From positions 1 through 25,294 of the forward strand of contig JAABSK010000012.1 of the NCBI GenBank assembly GCA_011390435.1: DNA of 25,294 nucleotides. Direction: 5' to 3'. This document shows, piece after piece, positions 6,432 to 14,997 of the stretch; the stretch's first letter is position 1; each line of letters starts with the position of its first letter. The position numbers and the translations under genes were made by a program. The notes under the pieces are model-generated. The model did no database searches, was not told the DNA's origin, and saw only the letters and a list, made by a program, of their open reading frames with translations. Origin of the DNA: Desulfobacteraceae bacterium. Its GTDB lineage: Bacteria > Desulfobacterota > Desulfobacteria > Desulfobacterales > Desulfobacteraceae.

Positions 6432-8126
6432 ATGTCCGAAATAATTTTACCGCTGAACAGGTTTGAGCAGATGAACCTGACCCCCGAAGTCGCTTTTGCA
6501 ACCCGAAAAGCCGGTTATGAAACCCCGACATCCATCCAGGAGCAGACCATCCCCCTTTTAATGGCGGGAAAAGATATGATTGGCCAGGCCAGAACCGGCA
6601 CCGGGAAAACCGCAGCATTTGCCCTGCCCCTTCTGTCACGTATCGATCTGAAAAACAAACGCCCCCAGGTACTGGTGCTGACCCCCACCCGGGAACTGGC
6701 CATCCAGGTGGCAGCGTCTTTTAAAACCTATGGTGCAGGGCTCAAGGGCCTGAATGTGCTGTCTGTATATGGCGGTCAGAGTTTTGCCATACAATTGGCA
6801 CAGCTGAAACGCGGCGTTCATGTTGTGGTCGGCACCCCAGGCCGGCTGATGGATCACATGCGCCGAAAAACACTGAGCTTTACAGATCTGTTCTGTGTGG
6901 TGATTGACGAAGCGGATGAGATGCTTCACATGGGGTTTATCGACGATGTGGAATGGATTCTGGAACATGCCCCTGAAAACACCCAGACCGCACTTTTTTC
7001 TGCCACAATGCCACCGCCGATCAGAAAAATTGCTCAGAAATATCTCAGCCAGCCTGAACAGATCAGCGTGACACCTGAAGACCGTGAACTGGGAAGCATT
7101 CACCAGAAATTTTTTCTGATCAAAGGGATCAAAAAGGATCAGGCGCTGGTACGAATCCTGGAGGCGACATCCTTTGACGGTGTAATCGTGTTTGTCAAAA
7201 CAAAATCCGCCACCCTTGACGTTGCAAAAGCCCTTGAAAACAAAGGAATGAAAGCAGAAGCCCTTAACGGTGATCTGGCTCAGAATGCCAGGGAGCGGAC
7301 CATCAACCGCCTGAAAAGCGGGCATATCGACATCCTGGTGGCAACAGATGTTGCCGCAAGGGGGCTGGATGTTGACCGCATCTCCCATGTGGTCAACTAT
7401 GACATGCCCCCCAGGGTTGAGCCGTATATCCACAGAATCGGCAGAACCGGACGCGCCGGCCGGAACGGAGAAGCGATTTTGTTTGTCAACCGCAATGAAA
7501 CCTGGATGCTCAAAAAAATCGAAACCGCCACCCGCCGGAAAATCACGCAGATCCAGCTGCCAACAAACACAGATATCAATAAAAAACGGGTTGATGCATT
7601 TAAAGAGCGCCTGACCCTGGCACTGGCATCCAGTCACCTGGAAACGTTTGAACACCTGATTGAAACCTATGCCCGGGAAAATGAAATTCCCCTGGGCCGG
7701 GTGGCAGCAGCACTGGCCAGCATGAACCATGGCAGCCACCCATTGCTGCTGCCGGAAGAAAAAGCAGCTCCTGTGCCGTTATCTGCCAAACGTACGGTCA
7801 AGTCTGCATCGCCATCGTCCAAAAGCAAGGTTAAATCTGTATCGCCGCCCGCCCAGACCCAAAGCAGGGTTGAACCGACACCACCGCCCCAGGGCATGGA
7901 ACGCTACCGTATTGAGGTGGGTCGCCGCCACGGGGTAAAGGCCAGAAACATCGTCGGTGCCATTTCAAATGAGACCGGCCTGGAAAGCAAGTTCATTAAA
8001 AATGTGAGCATTGATCAGGATCATTCCTTTATTGACCTTCCCTTTGGCATGCCCGGCGATATTTTCAGTCTGCTGCAGAAAACCTGGGTCAAGTCCCAGA
8101 AAATGGCCATTTCAAAAGTTGCATGA
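6432..8126 (+). CDS. deaD: DEAD-box ATP-dependent RNA helicase (DeaD/CsdA type)
   Basis: A 564-residue helicase that remodels structured RNA; relatives act in ribosome assembly, mRNA decay and cold adaptation. Motifs in order: Q motif (FEQMNL to TSIQEQ, 11-38), motif I ARTGTGKT (53-60), Ia PTRELA (85-90), Ib TPGR (135-138), II DEAD (159-162), III SAT (190-192), V ATDVAARGLDV and VI HRIGRTGRAG. A low-complexity Ser/Pro/Lys linker follows (about 445-485), then a C-terminal DbpA/CsdA-type RNA-binding domain (RYRIEVGRRHGVKARNIVGA). The ATG at 6432 follows AAGGA and opens right at the Q-motif region; earlier in-frame codons lie in the promoter. DeaD rather than DbpA is preferred from the long linker, but the subfamily is not certain. 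Confidence 0.92.
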   Translation: MSEIILPLNRFEQMNLTPEVAFATRKAGYETPTSIQEQTIPLLMAGKDMIGQARTGTGKTAAFALPLLSRIDLKNKRPQVLVLTPTRELAIQVAASFKTYGAGLKGLNVLSVYGGQSFAIQLAQLKRGVHVVVGTPGRLMDHMRRKTLSFTDLFCVVIDEADEMLHMGFIDDVEWILEHAPENTQTALFSATMPPPIRKIAQKYLSQPEQISVTPEDRELGSIHQKFFLIKGIKKDQALVRILEATSFDGVIVFVKTKSATLDVAKALENKGMKAEALNGDLAQNARERTINRLKSGHIDILVATDVAARGLDVDRISHVVNYDMPPRVEPYIHRIGRTGRAGRNGEAILFVNRNETWMLKKIETATRRKITQIQLPTNTDINKKRVDAFKERLTLALASSHLETFEHLIETYARENEIPLGRVAAALASMNHGSHPLLLPEEKAAPVPLSAKRTVKSASPSSKSKVKSVSPPAQTQSRVEPTPPPQGMERYRIEVGRRHGVKARNIVGAISNETGLESKFIKNVSIDQDHSFIDLPFGMPGDIFSLLQKTWVKSQKMAISKVA

Positions 8127-8151
8127 AAAACAATCGCATCATTACCCTCTG

Positions 8152-9864
8152 ATGGAGACCATACTCAAATACTTTACACCGGATGATGCCATTGTTGCCG
8201 ATCTGTGCAATGGGCTGGCATGTCATCCCCTGGTGGCGACCCTGCTCTCGCTCAGAGGGATCACAGATCTTCAGGATGCCCGGTTTTTCCTGAATCCTGA
8301 TCTCAAAAACCTGACCGATCCATTTCTGCTCAAAGATATGGACAAAGCGGTGGCCCGCATCTTACCTGCAGTTGAAAACAGGGAAAAAATACAGATTTTC
8401 GGGGATTTTGATGCAGATGGCGTTACTGCCACCGCCCTTGTCTGTGATTTCCTTGAACACTGCGGTGCGGATGTATCCTGGTATATTCCCCACCGCATCA
8501 AGGAGGGATACAGCCTTCAACCCGATCACATCCGCCAGGCATCAGAACAGGACATTGACCTGATCATCACAGTGGACTGCGGCGTCACCAGCCATGAAGC
8601 AGTGCAACTGGCAAACCTGGAAGATATCGATGTGATCATCACTGACCACCACGAGCCGGAAGCCACCCTGCCCGATGCCCTGGCAATCATCAACCCCAAA
8701 CGAAACGACTGTACTGCCTGCCTGGATTTTCTGGCAGGTGTGGGGGTCGCATTTTTCCTGGTCATGGCACTGAGAAAACACTTCAGGGATCACGGATTCT
8801 GGGAGGACCGGCCAGAACCCAGCCTGCTCAGCTACCTGGATCTGTTCACCATTGGCACCATCGGCGACATGGTTCCGTTGATCAATGAAAACCGGGCCCT
8901 TTGCATTGCAGGATTCAAATCGATCCGTCAGGGTGCCCGCCAGGGACTCAAATCCCTTGCCCAGATTTCCAGGCTGGACATTGCCCGGATCGATTCTGAT
9001 GACATTTCCTTTAAAATCGTTCCCCGTATCAATGCAGCCGGCCGCATCGCCCACGCACGGATCTGCGTATCCCAGCTGACAGACACAGACCGGTTTCAGA
9101 CCGAAAAAACTGCCTCGATTCTGGATCAACTCAATGTCAAACGCCAGAAGATCGAGCTGGAAATTGTCAGCACGATCGAACAGCGGCTGGCCAAAGAGCC
9201 ATCATTGCTGGACGGCAGACTCCTGTTCCTGTGGGATGACACATGGATGCCCAGTGTTCTGGGCATTGCCGCCTCAAGACTGTCCAAAAAATACCACTGC
9301 CCGGTGATTCTGATGTCGGTTTCCGGAGATCAGGCAGTGGGTTCAGGGCGGAGCATTAACAACATCAGCCTTCACAAGGCCCTTTTTGACAACCAGGATC
9401 TGATCGAAAAATTCGGCGGCCATGCCATGGCCTGCGGCCTGACCGTCCGGACAACTCACCTTGCCGCCCTGGCCCGAAACCTGCGGCATCACATCGCAAA
9501 ACACTATTCTGATGCGGATTTTCAAAAAACAATGACCATTGATGCTGTTTTGGATTTCGATGATATCACCGGAGCGCTTGCACAGGAAGTGGACCGGCTT
9601 CGTCCCTTTGGCATGGCCAATCCGGAACCGGTTTTTGTCTGCAAGGATGTCCGGGTGGCAAGTGATTATATCATCGGCACCCTTCACCGGAAAATGGTAT
9701 TGACTTCTGCAGCTGCAGGATCAACCGGCCATATGGTGGATGCCTTTCATTTCAATGTAACAGATCTGGACACCCTGCCGGATTATTATGCCAGAATTGC
9801 CTTTAAACTGAAAATCAATAAATTCAAATCGCATACCCCCCAGATGATCATTCAGGATCTTTAA
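8152..9864 (+). CDS. recJ: Single-stranded-DNA-specific exonuclease RecJ
   Basis: A 570-residue 5'-3' ssDNA exonuclease of the DHH superfamily, acting in recombination, mismatch and base-excision repair. Catalytic motifs are intact: DFDADG (85-90), VDCG (141-144), TDHH (164-167), then RINAAGRI (DHHA1 entry) and FGGHAMACG, the GGHA motif. The C-terminus has the OB-like nucleic-acid-binding portion (RPFGMANPEP). The ATG at 8152, 25 bases after the helicase stop, gives the family-typical length and N-terminus (LRGITDLQDARFFL), though no clear ribosome binding site precedes it. In-frame codons further upstream would overlap the helicase gene. It is probably co-transcribed with the helicase. Confidence 0.95.
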   Translation: METILKYFTPDDAIVADLCNGLACHPLVATLLSLRGITDLQDARFFLNPDLKNLTDPFLLKDMDKAVARILPAVENREKIQIFGDFDADGVTATALVCDFLEHCGADVSWYIPHRIKEGYSLQPDHIRQASEQDIDLIITVDCGVTSHEAVQLANLEDIDVIITDHHEPEATLPDALAIINPKRNDCTACLDFLAGVGVAFFLVMALRKHFRDHGFWEDRPEPSLLSYLDLFTIGTIGDMVPLINENRALCIAGFKSIRQGARQGLKSLAQISRLDIARIDSDDISFKIVPRINAAGRIAHARICVSQLTDTDRFQTEKTASILDQLNVKRQKIELEIVSTIEQRLAKEPSLLDGRLLFLWDDTWMPSVLGIAASRLSKKYHCPVILMSVSGDQAVGSGRSINNISLHKALFDNQDLIEKFGGHAMACGLTVRTTHLAALARNLRHHIAKHYSDADFQKTMTIDAVLDFDDITGALAQEVDRLRPFGMANPEPVFVCKDVRVASDYIIGTLHRKMVLTSAAAGSTGHMVDAFHFNVTDLDTLPDYYARIAFKLKINKFKSHTPQMIIQDL

Positions 9865-9870
9865 TTCAAG

Positions 9871-9899
9871 TTGACAACCTGCTGTTTCAATCTTACTCC
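9871..9899 (+). promoter_or_regulatory. Possible promoter of the oxidoreductase gene
   Basis: A perfect -35 hexamer TTGACA (9871-9876) lies just after recJ. The -10 region at 17 bases (TACTCC) is poor, so an activator or alternative spacing would be needed. Weak call. Confidence 0.25.
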
Positions 9900-9934
9900 T
9901 TAATCATATGGATCACATTTTTAAAAGGAGACAG

Positions 9935-10930
9935 ATGATGCAGTATCAAGCCGTACAACTTGTTAAAAGGCCCGAAACCACCATTACACCGGATGTTTTC
10001 AAGATTGTTACATTGGAAACGCCTCAGCTGAAGGATGGACAGATCCTGATCAAACAGACTTACATGTCTCTGGACCCGGCCATGCGCGGATGGATGAGCG
10101 ATGATCAGGAAAGCTATATCCCGCCGGTCGGTCTGGGGGAGGTGATGCGTTCCAGCGGCGTCGGAGAAGTGGTTGAATCACACAATGATCACTTTCCGGT
10201 CGGCACAAAAGTCAGTGGCATGTTCGGGTGGACTGAATATACCGTCAGCAATGGAAAAGGTCTTCAGCGACTGCCAAAAGGTGTTTCAGAAGAGGCGGTG
10301 CTTTGTGTGCTGGCGCTTCCCGGCGTGACAGCATACCAGGGCCTGATGAATATCGGTCAGCCGAAAGCCGGTGAAACCCTTCTGGTATCCGGGGCTGCCG
10401 GATCTGTCGGTTCCCTTGTCGGACAGATCGCCAAAGCAGAAGGCCTCCGGGTCATCGGATCTGCCGGGTCTGACGAAAAATGCCGGTGGCTTGTAACCGA
10501 GCTTGGGTTTGATGCAGCAGTGAATTATAAATCCGAAACATTGAAAAAGGATCTTGCAGCAGCCGCCCCGGACGGAATTGATCTTTTCTATGAAAATACC
10601 GGCGGACCTATCCAGGAAGCTGCTTTTGACCAAATGAACGCACACGGCCGTATCGTGGTCTGCGGTGTGATTTCAGATTACAACGCCAAAACCCCTGCAG
10701 CTGGTCCCAGCTGGGTGAATATTGTCCGGAAACGGCTCCAGATTCAAGGATTTGCCATGCCGGATCACTGGGATAAAATTCCTGAACTTTCAAAAAGTGT
10801 GGCCAGATATCTGCAGGAAGGAAAAATCAAATACAGAGCCCACGTAATTGACGGACTGGAAAGCGCCATTGCCGGCATCAATCTTCTGTTTTCCGGCGGA
10901 AATAAAGGTAAATTGATGGTCAGGCTCTGA
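9935..10930 (+). CDS. NADP-dependent zinc-independent MDR oxidoreductase (CurA / prostaglandin reductase type)
   Basis: A 331-residue medium-chain dehydrogenase/reductase that lacks zinc ligands and resembles leukotriene B4 12-hydroxydehydrogenase/prostaglandin reductase and CurA, which reduce alpha,beta-unsaturated carbonyls with NADPH. Visible marks: the SLDPAMRGWM block near the N-terminus, GTKVSGMFGWTEY, the glycine-rich Rossmann motif GAAGSVGSLVGQIAK, and FYENTGGPIQEA followed by RIVVCGVISDYN. AAGGAG at 9925-9930 precedes two consecutive ATG codons (9935 and 9938), and either could initiate. The physiological substrate is unknown; detoxification of reactive enones is a family-based guess. 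Confidence 0.88.
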   Translation: MMQYQAVQLVKRPETTITPDVFKIVTLETPQLKDGQILIKQTYMSLDPAMRGWMSDDQESYIPPVGLGEVMRSSGVGEVVESHNDHFPVGTKVSGMFGWTEYTVSNGKGLQRLPKGVSEEAVLCVLALPGVTAYQGLMNIGQPKAGETLLVSGAAGSVGSLVGQIAKAEGLRVIGSAGSDEKCRWLVTELGFDAAVNYKSETLKKDLAAAAPDGIDLFYENTGGPIQEAAFDQMNAHGRIVVCGVISDYNAKTPAAGPSWVNIVRKRLQIQGFAMPDHWDKIPELSKSVARYLQEGKIKYRAHVIDGLESAIAGINLLFSGGNKGKLMVRL

Positions 10931-10952
10931 TTCTGACTTAATTTTTTTTAGT

Positions 10953-10981
10953 TTGAAAAGTGACAGGTTTTATTGTATAAG
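10953..10981 (+). promoter_or_regulatory. Promoter of the 139-residue protein gene
   Basis: TTGAAA (10953-10958), a 17-base spacer and TATAAG (10976-10981), each 5/6 matches. The predicted start near 10988 gives a leader of about 39 bases, with AAGGAT ahead of the ATG at 11027. Confidence 0.6.
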
Positions 10982-11026
10982 TACGGATTCATATTTGATG
11001 ATTTTTGATAACGTAAGGATAATTTA

Positions 11027-11446
11027 ATGGCTAAAGTCTTTTATACCGGAAACAGGGAAGCCAAACTGCTTTCGAAGATCGAATCGTCCAAGGAACGCGA
11101 AAAAATCAAGACCATCAGCTCAATCCGGGACAATATTGATACGTTCAGCAACAAAGTTTCCATGAAGCTCATTGAATCAGGCCTGATCGAGACTGTCTCA
11201 AAAACCAGCGTTCAGAACCAGATCGTCCGTTGTCTGGACACCCTCTGCAAGGCAGAGGATTTTGATATTGACTATATGGTTGCCCCTTTTCGGACCATTG
11301 TTTCCAATCCCAATATTGCCAGTCTTTACCTGACCGCATTTATCGTTGAAAAACTGATCAATCACAAAGATGTCATTGATGTCTACGGCAGTGACGAAGA
11401 TATTTACTTTTGCATCCAAAAAGAGATGTCTGCACTGATCAACTGA
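11027..11446 (+). CDS. Uncharacterised 139-residue helical protein
   Basis: I do not recognise this protein. It has no signal peptide, membrane helix or cysteine motif. The N-terminal third is highly charged (NREAKLLSKIESSKEREKIK), and the rest alternates hydrophobic and polar residues as in an all-helical domain, including VQNQIVRCLDTLCKAEDFDIDYMV and LTAFIVEKLINHKDVIDVYGSDEDIYF. It has its own promoter and a convincing AAGGAT ribosome binding site, and codon use looks like its neighbours, so it is probably real. It stands alone between the oxidoreductase and the convergent nickel operon, which gives no functional hint. Confidence 0.75.
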   Translation: MAKVFYTGNREAKLLSKIESSKEREKIKTISSIRDNIDTFSNKVSMKLIESGLIETVSKTSVQNQIVRCLDTLCKAEDFDIDYMVAPFRTIVSNPNIASLYLTAFIVEKLINHKDVIDVYGSDEDIYFCIQKEMSALIN

Positions 11447-11511
11447 CCTGTCGCCTCTGTTTTTTTATTTCGCTTTTTCCAGAAGTTGTATCTTAAACGG
11501 ATGAACGTCCC

Positions 11512-12243
11512 CTATTTATGAATATGCGGGTGTTTTCCGTGTTTGTGGACGTGTTCATGCCGGTGGATATGAACCTGTTCATCGGTAAGGATTCTGCCAT
11601 TTTCCATCGAATAGATCTTGCTGGTGACAGCGCTGACAAAGTCAAATTCATGGGAAATCACAAAATATGGAATATCCAGATGGGTGAGGATGTGAATCAA
11701 TTTTTCCTTTACCTGTTTATCCAGCCCGGCTGTGGGTTCATCCAGCAGCAGAACCTCAGGCGCCATTGCAAGGACCGCAGCCAGCGCCACCAGACGTTTT
11801 TGTCCACCAGACAACCGGTGGGTGACCTGATGCTCAAAATCCAGTATCCCCAGACGGTCCAGAACCGCTCTTGCCACATCCACGGCGTTTGAACGGGTCA
11901 GCCCCAGGTTCAGCGGCCCAAATGCCACATCATCCAGTACCGTCGGACAAAACAGCTGATCGTCTGAATCCTGAAACAGCAGCCCGATTCTGGACCGTAT
12001 CGGCACAAAATCCTTTTCTGTTTTCAGCACGTTGCCAAATACGGTAACGGTGCCGGAATCCGGTCGGCACAGCCCCATGATCGTGTGCAGCAGTGTGGTT
12101 TTCCCCGACCCGTTCGGGGCCATCATGCCGATACGGTCTGTCTGCCGGATTACAAGGTCCAGGTGGTTGAGTACCGGCGTTTTGCTGCCGGGATAGGCAT
12201 AGGAAATATCATCCAGCCGGATGATTGTCGCATGATCATTCAT
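11512..12243 (-). CDS. nikO: ECF nickel/cobalt transporter ATPase subunit NikO/CbiO with His-rich tail
   Basis: A 243-residue ABC ATPase powering nickel/cobalt uptake. Walker A APNGSGKTT (42-50), Q-loop Gln91 (LLFQDSDDQLF), signature LSGGQ (144-148), Walker B VLLLDEP (164-170), D-loop GLD and switch His198 (ISHEFD) are all present. The C-terminus (225-242) carries nine histidines in 18 residues, mostly as H-x-H pairs, an apparent metal-binding tail that supports Ni/Co over a vitamin substrate. The start overlaps the nikQ stop by one base (TGATG). It is the last gene of nikKMLQO, and no clear terminator follows before the convergent gene end at 11446. Confidence 0.93.
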   Translation of the reverse strand: MNDHATIIRLDDISYAYPGSKTPVLNHLDLVIRQTDRIGMMAPNGSGKTTLLHTIMGLCRPDSGTVTVFGNVLKTEKDFVPIRSRIGLLFQDSDDQLFCPTVLDDVAFGPLNLGLTRSNAVDVARAVLDRLGILDFEHQVTHRLSGGQKRLVALAAVLAMAPEVLLLDEPTAGLDKQVKEKLIHILTHLDIPYFVISHEFDFVSAVTSKIYSMENGRILTDEQVHIHRHEHVHKHGKHPHIHK

Positions 12244-13001
12244 CAGTGCATCCAGAACAGTTCCAGCAAAACAAGACCCAGTCCTGTCATTGTGGTTCCG
12301 ATTAAAAATATCCAGTTTAGTATATGGGGCGGATAAACGTCAAGGGTATAAAATGTACGGTTGAACCCCCGGCACAGCATGGCCTGATGAACCCGCCGGG
12401 CCCTCAACGAGGCCCGGACAAACAGCATCCCTGCAAGAAAGGCAAAGGTCCGGTAAGAATGCAGGTTGGTGCCGGGAACAAATCCCCTGAACCGGGCAGC
12501 CCGTAACAGCCGCTGATACTCTTTTTGAATCACCGCAATATAGCGATAGGACATCAGGAGCAAAAATACCATTTTATCCGGCACATGAATTCTGTGCAGG
12601 CCGCTGCCCAGGCTGGCCACAGACATGGTGGCGATCAGGGCGGTAAACATCAGCAGAATACTGACGGATTTAAGACTGATTTTGGCGCACAGCAAAAGCC
12701 CGGGATAGCTGACCGTAAAAACGCCCAGCCGGAGCGCAGTCTCTCCATCAAACGTCAATGGTAAGAGTACCCAGATCATAAGAAGAAATCCAAACAAGGG
12801 CTTGAGCCGCTGGATCACATCAACAAAATTCAGCCGGGCCATGGCCACCAGGCTGATGCCAACCACAAGGTATCCAGCCCCCACCTGAAGGCTGTCGCAC
12901 AGGGCGGCGCTTACCGACAGCACCATGGCAGACAGAATGCGGACAGCTGGAGAAAGGCCATGGATAAAAGAACGCCCCGATACAAACTTTTCTTCAATCA
13001 T
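12243..13001 (-). CDS. nikQ: ECF transporter transmembrane (T) component NikQ/CbiQ
   Basis: A 252-residue inner-membrane coupling protein with about five to six hydrophobic segments. It carries the paired coupling-helix signatures of EcfT proteins, Ala-Arg-Gly-like AARFRG and AMLCRGF, separated by about 35 residues, which dock onto the ATPase. It starts as an ATGA overlap with nikL and ends overlapping nikO. With NikM it forms the permease; only one ATPase gene is present, so the ATPase would act as a homodimer, as in Cbi/Nik systems. Confidence 0.92.
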   Translation of the reverse strand: MIEEKFVSGRSFIHGLSPAVRILSAMVLSVSAALCDSLQVGAGYLVVGISLVAMARLNFVDVIQRLKPLFGFLLMIWVLLPLTFDGETALRLGVFTVSYPGLLLCAKISLKSVSILLMFTALIATMSVASLGSGLHRIHVPDKMVFLLLMSYRYIAVIQKEYQRLLRAARFRGFVPGTNLHSYRTFAFLAGMLFVRASLRARRVHQAMLCRGFNRTFYTLDVYPPHILNWIFLIGTTMTGLGLVLLELFWMH

Positions 13002-13477
13002 GCTGTGTTTTTCTTTTTGAAACGAGAGGCCAGGAACGCCAGAAACACAATAACCGCAATGCCGACGATGATTTTTCCGGCAGAAGGGGTTTTTTCCAGC
13101 TGATGCTTTTTTTCTATTGCATCACGTGACTTCTGATCATCTTCAGACGCGGCGATTTCTTCATAAGGCAGCCGCCAGGTGGCCTTGTGGCCGGTTCCGG
13201 CATGCAGATGGATCAGCAGGTCTGATGTCACATGATCTGGAATCTTGAAGACATATTCACCTTTCTGATCGGTTTTACCCTCATGAATGATATTTTTGTT
13301 CTCATCCTCCACCGAGACCGGACACTCCCGGGCCTTCCGGTCTCCGCCAAAACCGCCTTCGATATAAATCATGCCGCTGTCCACCCAGGCAAAGACAATG
13401 ACCCGGTGTGCAGACACGGTTGCAACAAGGGTCAAAACCAGCGTCAGGACCAGACAGCACAGGGTTTTAATGTTCAT
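12998..13477 (-). CDS. nikL: NikL/CbiL-type accessory component of nickel ECF transporter
   Basis: A 159-residue protein with an N-terminal signal peptide ending near VSAHR, a periplasmic beta-rich domain (GGFGGDRKARECPVSV, DQKGEYVFKIPD, LHAGTGHKATWRLP) and a single C-terminal membrane helix (about 134-152) followed by a basic cytosolic end. This layout matches NikL, the component that replaces NikN/CbiN in NikKMLQO transporters. The mature N-terminus begins with a histidine (AHRVIVFAW), which may help bring the metal to NikM. It overlaps nikM by 11 bp and nikQ by 4 bp. Confidence 0.85.
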   Translation of the reverse strand: MNIKTLCCLVLTLVLTLVATVSAHRVIVFAWVDSGMIYIEGGFGGDRKARECPVSVEDENKNIIHEGKTDQKGEYVFKIPDHVTSDLLIHLHAGTGHKATWRLPYEEIAASEDDQKSRDAIEKKHQLEKTPSAGKIIVGIAVIVFLAFLASRFKKKNTA

Positions 13478-14078
13478 TTTTCTTCCCTGGTATAATTTCA
13501 GGATAAACCTTGATGAAAAAAGACACGCAAAACCCGGTCACAATCCCCTCAATGATCATGACCGGAACATTGGCGGCCAGAATGACCAGACAGGTTTCAA
13601 AAAAATTTTTCTCTGTCAGCCACAACGCGGCAGTGAGCAGCAAAGACGACATGAAAATTGTGCCTGAACCGGCCAGCACGCCAGCCACAAAGCTTAACCG
13701 GGGAGATTTTCCCAGCAGGGGCACAAAAAGATAATGCACAGCCACTGCCGGGGCTGCCATGATCACCACATTGATTCCCAGAGTGGTCAATCCGCCATAT
13801 TGAAACAGCACCGCCTGGAGAACCAGAGCGGTCAGAATTGCAGGGACTGCTGCAAATCCCAGCAGCAGTCCCACAATTCCGTTCAGGATCAGATGGACAC
13901 TGGACGGGCCGATATTCACATGAATCAGTGAGGCCACAAAAAATGCAGATGCCAGCATCGCCACATGGACCAGATGGTCATAATCGATCTTTTTCAAACC
14001 GATGCCGCATCCTGCTGCTGCCATGACTGCTCCGGAAATCAGAACCGGCCCGGACAGAACACCCTCGGAAATATGCAT
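13467..14078 (-). CDS. nikM: Substrate-binding membrane component NikM/CbiM
   Basis: A 203-residue polytopic membrane protein that forms the metal-recognition (S) component. It begins MHISEG, the family's conserved N-terminal metal loop in which the amino terminus and His2 bind Ni2+ or Co2+, and it contains the conserved GPSSVHLILNG segment with the second key histidine. The start directly abuts the nikK stop (TAA then ATG), so the N-terminus is fixed exactly, as the metal site requires. Ni versus Co cannot be settled from the sequence; the NikK/NikL partners favour nickel. Confidence 0.93.
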   Translation of the reverse strand: MHISEGVLSGPVLISGAVMAAAGCGIGLKKIDYDHLVHVAMLASAFFVASLIHVNIGPSSVHLILNGIVGLLLGFAAVPAILTALVLQAVLFQYGGLTTLGINVVIMAAPAVAVHYLFVPLLGKSPRLSFVAGVLAGSGTIFMSSLLLTAALWLTEKNFFETCLVILAANVPVMIIEGIVTGFCVSFFIKVYPEIIPGKKNEH

Positions 14079-14855
14079 TTATTTTTCCTGCCACCTTTCA
14101 AATTTTACCCAGATTACAGCGCCCAGTTCAATTGCTTTTTCCTGACCATTGTGGACTTTTTTCTGATCTGAAGTGGATAATGCGGCAAATCCCCACCACC
14201 CGGCAACAGGGGCTGCATAGGTAAACACACCGTTCTGATCCGCCTTGATGGTCTGGGTGATCATGTAATCCGCCGGGGCTGCAGCCGTGTTCTCTCGATT
14301 AAAATATTCAACCTCCACCTCTGCAAAGGGCACGGCTTTTCCATCCAGTTTCACAATACCCTGAAATACATTACCGGCATACAGGCCAAACGGTTTGGAC
14401 AATGGAACAATCTCGGTTTTCAGCCCCACTTCCATATCCCATCCTTCATCATCACCAAAGGCTGCCACAACTGTTTTGGTGTAATGGACAATATAGCAGT
14501 CTTCAGCAGGTTCCCAGTAAGGCGCCGGTTCCATGACAAAGGCATAGGCACCAGGACGTCTCACTGTATAGGCACTTTTATAGGCGGCATGATCCATTAC
14601 AGATGCCGGTTTCAGCGTGGCAGCCAGATCTGTTTTCACATCGCTGTGCACCACAAAAAAAGCTGCAGGCATTTCCAGAGGCATGCCCACCATTTCAAAC
14701 GGATGAGAAAAGGACAGTTGAACATCAATGGTCCGATTGTCTTCCTGCATTACCATGGTATCCGACGGAATCACCATACCAAAATGGGCCTGAGAAATCC
14801 CACTGAAAAGACAGATTATCAGGCCGGCCTGCAACAGTATTTTACACCATTTCAT
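14079..14855 (-). CDS. nikK: NikK-type periplasmic nickel-transport protein (DUF4198)
   Basis: A 258-residue exported protein: signal peptide 1-23 ([19 protein letters not shown]) and a mature form that begins with the metal-binding-like HFGMVIPS. A beta-sandwich DUF4198 region follows, with [37 protein letters not shown] and the C-terminal [19 protein letters not shown]. NikK proteins occur with NikMLQO and are thought to deliver nickel at the outer face. The ATG at 14855 is chosen because AAGGAG lies at the right distance and the signal peptide starts there; the reading frame stays open upstream through the leader hairpin by chance. It is the first gene of the operon. Confidence 0.88.
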   Translation of the reverse strand: MKWCKILLQAGLIICLFSGISQAHFGMVIPSDTMVMQEDNRTIDVQLSFSHPFEMVGMPLEMPAAFFVVHSDVKTDLAATLKPASVMDHAAYKSAYTVRRPGAYAFVMEPAPYWEPAEDCYIVHYTKTVVAAFGDDEGWDMEVGLKTEIVPLSKPFGLYAGNVFQGIVKLDGKAVPFAEVEVEYFNRENTAAAPADYMITQTIKADQNGVFTYAAPVAGWWGFAALSTSDQKKVHNGQEKAIELGAVIWVKFERWQEK

Positions 14856-14874
14856 CGAATGTCTCCTTAAAAAT

Positions 14875-14936
14875 AAAAAAAACCACCAAAGGGATTTCGA
14901 AAATTCATTTTCGAGGGTTGTAACCTTCGTGGTTTT
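14875..14936 (-). promoter_or_regulatory. Terminator-like hairpin in the nik leader (candidate attenuator)
   Basis: Reading the minus strand, AAAACCAC (14936-14929) pairs with GTGGTTTT (14886-14879), an AAGG/CCTT segment extends the stem, and an inner TCGAAAAT/ATTTTCGA arm forms the tip. Eight consecutive T (14882-14875) follow, partly overlapping the arm, then more T and the AAGGAG site of nikK. It lies inside the nik transcript if the promoter at 15026-14998 is used, so it could gate expression by premature termination. No known riboswitch class was recognised. Confidence 0.65.
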
Positions 14937-14997
14937 ACGTGTGTCTGTGGATGTGTTTGATACCCGTTTCCAGACTTCGTGCCTGAGATTAATCGTT

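Noticed and set aside
6636..7739. Long 367-codon open frame on the minus strand inside the helicase gene
   Set aside because: It is antisense to an intact DEAD-box gene, is rich in Cys/His/Phe as expected for a shadow frame, and shows no domain.
8542..9129. 195-codon minus-strand open frame inside recJ
   Set aside because: It is antisense to conserved RecJ motifs and has no plausible start context.
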